Source of the DNA: an uncultured Eggerthellaceae bacterium
GTDB taxonomy: Bacteria > Actinomycetota > Coriobacteriia > Coriobacteriales > Eggerthellaceae
Direction of reading: 5' to 3'
Assembly: GCA_910588945.1 (NCBI GenBank)
Contig: CAJUSF010000056.1
Span: forward strand, 1-41,062
Length of the DNA stretch: 41,062 nt
A program made the position numbers and the translations under genes. Positions within the stretch are counted from its first letter, which is position 1. Each line of letters starts with the position of its first letter. A model generated the notes under the pieces. That model worked only from the letters and a program-made list of their open reading frames with translations. It was not told where the DNA came from and did no database searches. Shown here piece after piece: positions 26,106 to 32,469 of this stretch.

Positions 26106-27977
26106 CTACAAAATACCTTTTGCGCGCTCTTCGTAGATACTATTCAATCCAGTGTTGATGTAATCCTCTTTAACTTTTGTGATGAATCGAGTATCAGTAA
26201 ACAACCTATAGATCAAAACCGCTGCGCCACCCAAATCTAAACACTTCGGGTTTTTTGTGATCGCAGCCTGAATTACGCTACTAGAAGTCGCGATCGCGTC
26301 AGATATTAGTAGAATCTTCTTTGTTCGAATCTGGTATGTTTCCATTGAAAAATCTTCATCTTCTTCGTTGAAGATCAGCGAAGATCCGTGCAGTGCAGCG
26401 ATTAGCCAATTTATGAACAGCGTCAAGCCAGCCTGCGCGCCAACCTTTAGCACATCACCTGTACTTACGTATCTTGACAGCTTATCGGCATGACTTTTAT
26501 TCAAAATAATATTTGCGAATGGAAGCTGAATTCCACAAGGAGTATAGAGGTCTGTTCCTATATGGATCAATTGCTTTATCAACGCAGCAGCAGCGGCTTC
26601 TGGCTCTTCTCCGATTCTCTGCGTGGACTTAATTAGCATTTCAATAGTCCCTGCTTGCTCAGAACTGATCACAGGATACCCAATGGCATAATCTACTAGA
26701 TAAGTACTGGGAACACCAATTCCGGTTCCTAGGAATCCTTTATCGTTCACGCATGTGATGGTATTTGTCAGAATGTTTGATGTCCCGAAGATCAACCCCA
26801 AAAGCGGATCATGTCCTAAAGTTGAAAATCTATGATTTGCTCCTCTGAACAGGCCTGGAAGTTCACCATTTGCATTTGTAACATCATAAGGAACTCCGCA
26901 TTTAGGAGAGAGAATCTGATGCAGAGGGGCGTATAATCTATCTGCATTGATACTCTCGTCGCGTCCTATATTTTCAAATAGCTTATCTTGCGCTCCATGT
27001 AGCACCTTTTCCTTTTTGTTGCCTACACCCGCACTCTCAATACCCGTCAGATAATTGATAACGAAAACCCTTGCAACCTGAAGCATTGTTGCGCCTAACA
27101 AAAACGCAATGTCTTTATCCTGAAGCCTCGTCATTTCTTTGAACTCTTCATTGATGCGATCGTAATTTTCTGAGTACTCCGCAATTGATTCATCGATCGC
27201 ACGCTTGGTCCAACTATCTTCATCCTCGCACGAACCACCCATTCTTTCGTTAACATAACTACGAAGCAGCTGCTGCGCTTCCCGCTCCTCTTCGGCAACG
27301 ACTCCGTCTAGCTCGACAGCGAATGCAACATTGTCAACGATTGCCTCCAAAGACACTAGGCTGATCTCGTTAAGCATTTGGGCGATTTCTTCAAAGCTCA
27401 AATCTTCATTGTCCGCAATCTCATGTAAACGATCTCTGACCTCATCTGGAATTCCTCCTTCAAGTCGCAAATGATCAAGACTCTCCTCAAGCCATTTTCG
27501 TTCCTCTTCAGAAAACTCATTATCGCATCGCAAAAAGAAACAAAGAGTTGCGACATACGCATAATAGAAGTTCCACCTCTTCTGACCTGCCAAATAAGCG
27601 CCTTGATTAATTCCATCCTTAAAGCCATCAATGCGCCATCTTTTCAATCGTTCAGAAAAAGAATTCTCTTTTATTACCGAAACTCCCTTTTCTACGGCAC
27701 CAGAAACTGCAGAAGCGGCCTCGGAAGCCGTTTTTGCAACAGCTTCAACGACCGGGATCTCCGACACGGCTTTTAGCGGCGCGTTTGCTATAGGCATCAC
27801 AGTATTCGCAACGTTAGAAGCCGTCTCAGAAATCACTTTCTCCGCTTCATTTGCTACAGGCGCTACAGAATCGGCAACATTTGAAGCAACATTAACAGCG
27901 GCTTTCTTTGCTTCGTTTGCCGCATTGCTTACTACAGAGGCTGCATCCTCAAAAAACGATTCAAAAGGATTCTTCAT
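26106..27977 (-). CDS. Large TerB-like domain protein with Ala-rich helical N-terminus
   Basis: A 623-residue protein. Residues 8-105 are an Ala/Val/Glu/Lys-rich amphipathic helix in loose 11-residue repeats (NAANEAKKAAVNVASNVAD and similar). Residues about 140-245 contain two acidic-turn helices, LRCDNEFSEEERKWL and AVELDGVVAEEEREAQQLL, the pattern of TerB-like helical domains. Residues 385-410 carry NHRFSTLGHDPLLGLIFGTS, a conserved-looking unit. The remainder is helical with hydrophobic stretches and might touch membranes. The ATG at 27977 follows GGTGG. It lies upstream of the HTH and vWA genes. TerB assignment is by eye; the rest is unknown. Confidence 0.7.
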   Translation of the reverse strand: MKNPFESFFEDAASVVSNAANEAKKAAVNVASNVADSVAPVANEAEKVISETASNVANTVMPIANAPLKAVSEIPVVEAVAKTASEAASAVSGAVEKGVSVIKENSFSERLKRWRIDGFKDGINQGAYLAGQKRWNFYYAYVATLCFFLRCDNEFSEEERKWLEESLDHLRLEGGIPDEVRDRLHEIADNEDLSFEEIAQMLNEISLVSLEAIVDNVAFAVELDGVVAEEEREAQQLLRSYVNERMGGSCEDEDSWTKRAIDESIAEYSENYDRINEEFKEMTRLQDKDIAFLLGATMLQVARVFVINYLTGIESAGVGNKKEKVLHGAQDKLFENIGRDESINADRLYAPLHQILSPKCGVPYDVTNANGELPGLFRGANHRFSTLGHDPLLGLIFGTSNILTNTITCVNDKGFLGTGIGVPSTYLVDYAIGYPVISSEQAGTIEMLIKSTQRIGEEPEAAAAALIKQLIHIGTDLYTPCGIQLPFANIILNKSHADKLSRYVSTGDVLKVGAQAGLTLFINWLIAALHGSSLIFNEEDEDFSMETYQIRTKKILLISDAIATSSSVIQAAITKNPKCLDLGGAAVLIYRLFTDTRFITKVKEDYINTGLNSIYEERAKGIL

Positions 27978-28036
27978 ATTTGCCACCAATCTATCTTTAG
28001 CTGCGTGAATTACCAGCCTTAAACAACTCGGCTAAT

Positions 28037-28228
28037 TCATGGCACTTGTATCGCGCTACATTCATAAACCTCACAGGCATCTTTTGAAGATCTCCCTCTA
28101 AAAGGGAGTCTCGCTTTCAAGACAATGATACTCCGAACATCGCGCAAGGTGCTGGAATTGGAAAATAGAACAACAACACCTACTGTCAACACAAGAATCA
28201 CTGCGCCAACGAATAACTTTGGCACCAT
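28037..28228 (-). CDS. Possible small membrane protein (doubtful)
   Basis: A 63-residue frame, MVPKLFVGAVILVLTVGVVV at the start giving one clean membrane helix (about 4-22), then a basic, polar tail with KARLPFRGRSSKDA. The ribosome site is poor (AGGA directly against the ATG). It could be a real small membrane protein or chance; no homologue comes to mind. Confidence 0.3.
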   Translation of the reverse strand: MVPKLFVGAVILVLTVGVVVLFSNSSTLRDVRSIIVLKARLPFRGRSSKDACEVYECSAIQVP

Positions 28229-28263
28229 TCCTATGCGGCCGATGTTTATATTTCTAGGTGGAC

Positions 28264-28337
28264 GTAGGGGCGCACTTTACGTGCGCCCGTGTTACATCAC
28301 CAGCCCTGTTGCAGGGCGCAATAAATTGCGCCCCTAC
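28264..28337. repeat. MITE-like element with 11-bp terminal inverted repeats
   Basis: GTAGGGGCGCA (28264-28274) and TGCGCCCCTAC (28327-28337) bound a 74-bp unit. Inside are three further hairpins: GGGCGCAC/GTGCGCCC (28268-28288), GCCCT/AGGGC (28302-28317) and GGGCGCAA/TTGCGCCC (28314-28333). The sequence type occurs as a dispersed intergenic repeat in many bacteria. No coding capacity. Confidence 0.7.
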
Positions 28338-28350
28338 ATCGACCTGTCAC

Positions 28351-28380
28351 TAGATTTCTCGCTCCGCTCGAAATGACACC
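28351..28380. repeat. Dispersed intergenic repeat, copy 1
   Basis: TAGATTTCTCGCTCCGCTCG followed by AAATGACAC: the familiar palindromic intergenic motif whose core TTCTCGCTCCGCTCGAAA can fold. Partial copies of the same motif follow at 28508-28556 (TAGATTTCTC then TCGAAATGACAC) and 28679-28690 (TCGAAATGACAC only). Confidence 0.65.
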
Positions 28381-28404
28381 TATTGCAACCGTATTCAACC
28401 TATA

Positions 28405-28492
28405 GAAATGATTGCCGAGGTGCTTACAAAGCGAGTTCCGCAGGCGTAAGCCGAGGACTGTTTGAGCGACTAAGTATCTCGGCAATCATTTC
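28405..28492. repeat. 88-bp MITE-like element with 15-bp perfect terminal inverted repeats
   Basis: GAAATGATTGCCGAG (28405-28419) and CTCGGCAATCATTTC (28478-28492) are exact inverted repeats. The interior contains GCGAGTTCCGCAGGCGTAAG and GAGGACTGTTTGAGCGAC, a motif I recall as a dispersed repeat in other genomes. It has no gene and is too short to move alone; it probably relied on a transposase elsewhere. Confidence 0.75.
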
Positions 28493-28507
28493 ATCCAAAC
28501 CAGTATC

Positions 28508-28556
28508 TAGATTTCTCACACATAGGCTGCAACGCAACCTCGGTTCGAAATGACAC
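28508..28556. repeat. Dispersed intergenic repeat, copy 2
   Basis: TAGATTTCTC (28508-28517) and TCGAAATGACAC (28545-28556) repeat the ends of copy 1 but with a different, longer middle. At about 28590-28617, GATCCTTCGCAACGCTCAGG plus ATGACA is a related variant. Confidence 0.55.
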
Positions 28557-28642
28557 GGGTTGTGACTGGATATAACCTGAATTACAAAAAGATCCTTCGC
28601 AACGCTCAGGATGACAGAATAGAGACATAATACAAACATCAT

Positions 28643-28665
28643 GGGACAGGATTGCATCCTGTCCC
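28643..28665. repeat. Perfect 10-bp hairpin in the repeat cluster
   Basis: GGGACAGGAT (28643-28652) and ATCCTGTCCC (28656-28665) flank TGC. A third TCGAAATGACAC follows at 28679-28690. It may also serve as a bidirectional stop after the carbonic anhydrase gene, though no T-run follows. Confidence 0.6.
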
Positions 28666-28768
28666 TATAAGGTAATGTTCGAAATGACACCAATTGAAGC
28701 CATAAATGATCTACACCACAAACCCAGCAGACGCGCGCATCAGAAGCTGGACACGCGCACATGACGCC

Positions 28769-29281
28769 CTATCGCATGAAGCCCTGAGCCTCCAGATCCT
28801 TCCCGATCTGCACGTACTCCGCGACATTCACTTCAAGGCCGGCCAGCTCGTCATCGGTCAAAGGGCGTACTGCCTTCGCTGGCGAGCCGATAACCAGCAT
28901 AGCATCCGGAATATCCGCCGTACCGGTAACAAGAGCGCCTGCGCCGATAAGGCAATTCTTCCCAACCTTGGCCCCATCAAGCACGATCGCGCCCATGCCG
29001 ACAAGCGTTCCATCGCCGATCGTGCATCCGTGAAGAATGGCACCGTGCCCGACTGAAACGTCGCACCCGATAATCGTGTCATCGTCAAGCGGCACGTGAA
29101 TGCATGCAAGCTCTTGAATGTTCGTGCGATCCCCGACCACGATCTTGCCGCCAACATCGCCCCGAAGCGTCGCGTTGAACAGCACCGTAACATCTTCGCC
29201 CAGCGTCACATCTCCGATAACAACGGCGTTGTTCACCACTCGCGCGCTCGGACTGATATTTAGATTCGCTGAATAATCCAT
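28769..29281 (-). CDS. Gamma-carbonic anhydrase family protein
   Basis: A 170-residue left-handed beta-helix of hexapeptide repeats (for example VVIGDVTLGEDVTVLFNATL and TIIGCDVSVGHGAILHG). The family's zinc histidines are visible in ACIHVP and SVGHGAILHG, and the protein should work as a trimer. Known members interconvert CO2 and bicarbonate, though many bacterial paralogues have other or unproven activity. I chose the ATG at 29281 because AAAGG lies six bases upstream; the frame opens seven codons earlier. It follows the MATE gene by 33 nt on the same strand. Confidence 0.9.
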   Translation of the reverse strand: MDYSANLNISPSARVVNNAVVIGDVTLGEDVTVLFNATLRGDVGGKIVVGDRTNIQELACIHVPLDDDTIIGCDVSVGHGAILHGCTIGDGTLVGMGAIVLDGAKVGKNCLIGAGALVTGTADIPDAMLVIGSPAKAVRPLTDDELAGLEVNVAEYVQIGKDLEAQGFMR

Positions 29282-29314
29282 GAAAAACCTTTCGATGTTC
29301 AAACCCTATCAAAC

Positions 29315-30817
29315 CTACTCCGACGACTTCACCGGAGATGCCGGGCTAACAGTCATCCTGCGCAGCCGCCTCATCTCCCACGCAATGAACACAGCAACCG
29401 TGAAGATCGCCAAGAAATCCGCCATAGGAGTTGCAAAATACAACGCATCCAGCCCATCAAATTCCGGCGCGATCGTAGGCAAGATATTTGGCAGAACGAA
29501 TAGCAGCGGCACGAGGAACAATATCTGACGCGTCAACGTAAGGAAGATGGACTTCAAAGGCTGCCCGGTTGCTTGGAAATAGTTTGCGCCCACGATCTGA
29601 AAGCCAACCAGCGGAAGCATTATGAACTGCACCTTCAGGGCAAATGTAGTGAAATCGAGCAACTCTGCGTTCCTTATCCCAAACGCATTGATGATAGCCT
29701 CGGGAAACACCATGATCACGATCCACTCGATTAGCGCGATTCCTGTGGCGATGGCGATTCCCAGCCATAATGTCTTGCGCACGCGGTCGATCTTGCGCGC
29801 GCCGTAGTTGTACCCCAAAAGCGGCTGCAGAGCGATCGATATGCCGATCAGCGGCATGACAACAAACATTCCGATCCTGTTTATCACGCCGATCGACGCA
29901 AGCGCGTTCACCGCCCCGATGCTGCTGATGCCGCCATATTTCGCGAGCTGATAGTTCAACACGAAATTCACCACAGCCATGCCGGCCTGAATAGCGAAAC
30001 TCGGAAATCCATACGCAAGGATCGTAGTGACGATCTTGCTGTCAGGCACAATGCAACGCAGACGCAAGCGCATCGGAACGTTCTTCTTGAAGATAAAGTA
30101 CCAAAGCACGGTGAGCGCCGAGCAGGCCTGACCGAGCAGTGTTGCATATGCGCTGCCAGCAACTCCCCAACCGTTCAAGATCACGAACCAAAAATTGAAG
30201 ATCGTCGCCATAGCAAGTCCGATCACCATGGTTCCGAGCGCCATATTCGGCGCGCCGCATGTACGGATGAAGTTATTCACGCCCATGCCGATGCTCTGCA
30301 AAACGAAACCGAAGCAAAGAATCTGAATGAAGGTATGCGCATACGGGCGCACCTCATCGGTTGCACTCGATGCACTGAGCAACATATCCATCAGCGCGGG
30401 ATTGGCCGCAGCAAGAGCCACAAGAACCCAAAGCACAATGCTTAGAAACACCACATTGCCAAGCGACCGCTCGGCCGCATCTCGTTTGCCCTCGCCAAGT
30501 CGAAGCGCCGCCAACGCATTACCGCCGTTACCAACAAGCATGGCAAGCGCCATGAATACAATCATGATAGGGTTTGCAACGGTTACCGCCGACAAACCTA
30601 TCTCGCCGACAGCGTGCCCTAGAAATATCGAATCGATAATGTTATACGATCCATTAACCACCATTCCCACAACAGAAGGAACAGCGAATTCGACTATCAA
30701 CTTGGGGATAGAAGCGCTTCCCATCCGGGTGACGCGCTCGACAGCTTCACTGTCAGGTCTTTTCCCATTAGGCGCGATTTCCTCGCGCTCGATCTTGTCT
30801 TCACCCATATCTGCCAC
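29315..30817 (-). CDS. MATE family efflux transporter
   Basis: A 500-residue integral membrane protein with about 12 hydrophobic helices after a charged 35-residue N-terminus. Typical MATE features are PSVVGMVVNGSYNIIDSIFL in the first helix, a second half-repeat beginning FPSFAIQAGMAVVNFVLNYQ, and QPLLGYNYGARKIDRVRK before helix 8. MATE proteins export cationic drugs or metabolites using Na+ or H+. The start is either GTG at 30817 or ATG at 30808; neither has a good ribosome site, and a weak promoter lies directly upstream, so leaderless translation is possible. Confidence 0.92.
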   Translation of the reverse strand: MADMGEDKIEREEIAPNGKRPDSEAVERVTRMGSASIPKLIVEFAVPSVVGMVVNGSYNIIDSIFLGHAVGEIGLSAVTVANPIMIVFMALAMLVGNGGNALAALRLGEGKRDAAERSLGNVVFLSIVLWVLVALAAANPALMDMLLSASSATDEVRPYAHTFIQILCFGFVLQSIGMGVNNFIRTCGAPNMALGTMVIGLAMATIFNFWFVILNGWGVAGSAYATLLGQACSALTVLWYFIFKKNVPMRLRLRCIVPDSKIVTTILAYGFPSFAIQAGMAVVNFVLNYQLAKYGGISSIGAVNALASIGVINRIGMFVVMPLIGISIALQPLLGYNYGARKIDRVRKTLWLGIAIATGIALIEWIVIMVFPEAIINAFGIRNAELLDFTTFALKVQFIMLPLVGFQIVGANYFQATGQPLKSIFLTLTRQILFLVPLLFVLPNILPTIAPEFDGLDALYFATPMADFLAIFTVAVFIAWEMRRLRRMTVSPASPVKSSE

Positions 30818-30927
30818 TGTGTAATACCGCCGATCTTAAATACATTCCAATTCCGAAAGCGCAGAACGAAGCCGCACAATGACGCGCAGCCTGTAAATCA
30901 TAACTGAATTTGGGCGACTATCTACAA

Positions 30928-31218
30928 CTACTTATGAAGTTGCTGCTCACGAGCCTTGATAGCAAGGCGAGCGCGCTGCCAATCGCGCATTCCCACACCT
31001 GCAACACCCGCTGCCACGATCGCCAGTATGAAGATTCCCATATTCGCGATCATCGTGTTCGCCCACTCATAGCCCGCAGTCGTAAATCCGGTCTTTAACG
31101 CGATGAGCACAATCATAACAACAAAAGCAGCCACACCACGCATAAGTCCGTTGCGCTTCTTCACCTCAAGATGCGCAATCTCGTTTTCCAGACGGCGCTT
31201 TTTCTTATTGCTTGCCAT
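30928..31218 (-). CDS. Small two-helix membrane protein, hypothetical
   Basis: A 96-residue protein. A lysine/arginine-rich N-terminal helix (ASNKKKRRLENEIAHLEVKK) is followed by two membrane segments (about 27-43 and 58-76) and a basic tail ending QRARLAIKAREQQLHK. GGAG lies five bases before the ATG at 31218. The function is unknown; the positive termini suggest both ends are cytoplasmic. Confidence 0.75.
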   Translation of the reverse strand: MASNKKKRRLENEIAHLEVKKRNGLMRGVAAFVVMIVLIALKTGFTTAGYEWANTMIANMGIFILAIVAAGVAGVGMRDWQRARLAIKAREQQLHK

Positions 31219-31293
31219 GAACGCTCCTCGACGATGGCTTGAACGCGCCATCTCTCGCTGTGAACAGTAGAATCATATTAAAGAAGTGTAGCC

Positions 31294-31335
31294 TATAAAT
31301 AAAGAAAGGACGAGAGCCTGTCCCGTCCTTTCTTT
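31294..31335 (-). terminator. Rho-independent terminator after the SpoVA-like gene
   Basis: AAAGAAAGGACG (31301-31312) and CGTCCTTTCTTT (31324-31335) form a perfect 12-bp stem. On the minus strand it ends in TTTCTTTATTTATA. It lies 33 nt after the gene's stop. Confidence 0.85.
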
Positions 31336-31367
31336 GCCACGATTACCTACGACGCAAGCGAATATGA

Positions 31368-32312
31368 CTATTTGCTTGGAGCCTCAGCCTCAGGATCGAC
31401 ATCATAATCAAATCCCTCAAGGTTGTCCGCCGGCGGGAACTTCTCCGTAAGCTCCTCAAGCGAAGCCTGCGCCTTCTCAATGTGAACCTGATGGATCGGC
31501 TTGCGGCCAAACACCCAGTTGTAAATCCAGAATGTGAACAGAGCCGTGAGAGCCAGACCGCATACAGCAAGTGCGAACGATCCGAGATGCAACAAACCAG
31601 CTGCAGCATGCTCTCCACCAAGGAACAGATCCATACCAATGTTGTAAGTGTTATAACCACCCACTGTGATCATGACCGAAAAACCTTGTCCGGCAAAGTT
31701 GGCAAGAGCGCCAGAAACACCGAACGGAGCAAGAATCGCGCCAACCATCCATGCCGTCATCAAAATGTAGAGAGGCGTAGTCTTCGGAGTGATCGACTTG
31801 CAGATAAGGAACAGAACCTGGAATATCGCAGCAAGCAGACCACCAACCCAGAAAGCATTGAAGAAGAGCATGCCGCCCTCGGTCTTGGCAACGCCCAGAT
31901 TCTGAGCAGGCTCAACGCCCATCATTCCGCAAACATATCCAATAGCAACGCAGATCGCCATAAATAAGACGTTGAACCAAACCACAAACCAAACGCAGTT
32001 CCAGATGCACTTGCCCATCGACTCGTTTTTCGTTGTCCAAGGACCAACCGCCTTCATACCAACGGCCATCGCAAAGCCCGAGAACGGCAGAAGAGCGCCG
32101 AAAGTTGCCCACTCCTCGACATATTGATAAATAGCCAATCCGCCGAGAATGCATCCGATAACACCCATGGAGATAAGCGTTGCGCCTCCCATGAAGAACT
32201 CCATCGGTGTGCCGGCAAGCACGACCTGCCAAAACGAAAGAATCGTCTGCGCAATGAGCGCAAGCAGACCTCCCACCAAGAAGCTATAGATAACAGTCTT
32301 TCCTTTACTCAT
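31368..32312 (-). CDS. SpoVA-like (SpoVAC/SpoVAE-type) membrane protein
   Basis: A 314-residue protein with about eight hydrophobic helices in two similar halves and an acidic cytoplasmic tail (FDYDVDPEAEAPSK). The first half, VGGLLALIAQTILSF then GVIGCILGGLAIYQYVEEWA and GALLPFSGFAMAVG, matches the SpoVAC/AE pattern (VGGxxCxIxQ and PxxGFG) of proteins that form the spore dipicolinate channel. The second half repeats VGGLLAAIFQVLFLI. Nothing else for sporulation is in view, so a different transport role is likely. GGGGG lies four bases before the ATG at 32312. Confidence 0.68.
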   Translation of the reverse strand: MSKGKTVIYSFLVGGLLALIAQTILSFWQVVLAGTPMEFFMGGATLISMGVIGCILGGLAIYQYVEEWATFGALLPFSGFAMAVGMKAVGPWTTKNESMGKCIWNCVWFVVWFNVLFMAICVAIGYVCGMMGVEPAQNLGVAKTEGGMLFFNAFWVGGLLAAIFQVLFLICKSITPKTTPLYILMTAWMVGAILAPFGVSGALANFAGQGFSVMITVGGYNTYNIGMDLFLGGEHAAAGLLHLGSFALAVCGLALTALFTFWIYNWVFGRKPIHQVHIEKAQASLEELTEKFPPADNLEGFDYDVDPEAEAPSK

Positions 32313-32410
32313 GAAACCCCCTTCATATTTTTCCTTCATCGCATAATTCGAAAGATCGCATCGCGACCCAGCCTGAAAGCGCACCTTTCCCATATGCGTC
32401 TTAAAGGCAA

Positions 32411-32448
32411 AGAAAATGGGCATGCTCATCCCCCAATGAACATGCCCA
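32411..32448 (-). terminator. Terminator after the EF-G-like gene
   Basis: On the minus strand TGGGCATG (32441-32448 complement) pairs with CATGCCCA (32417-32424 complement), with an inner TCAT/ATGA stem, followed by TTTTCTTT. It begins 21 nt after the EF-G-like stop. Confidence 0.75.
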
Positions 32449-32469
32449 AACATTATACGTTAGTTGGCG

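Larger units (their letters stand above)
27978..28768. other. Intergenic region with repeat cluster
   Basis: About 790 bp. The part nearest the TerB-like gene (27978-28250) holds one doubtful small membrane frame. From 28264 to 28690 it is filled by intergenic repeats of three kinds, itemised separately. No rRNA, tRNA or normal gene is present. Confidence 0.7.

Noticed and set aside
28264..28690. CRISPR array
   Set aside because: The repeats differ in type and spacing and there are no regular spacers or cas genes.
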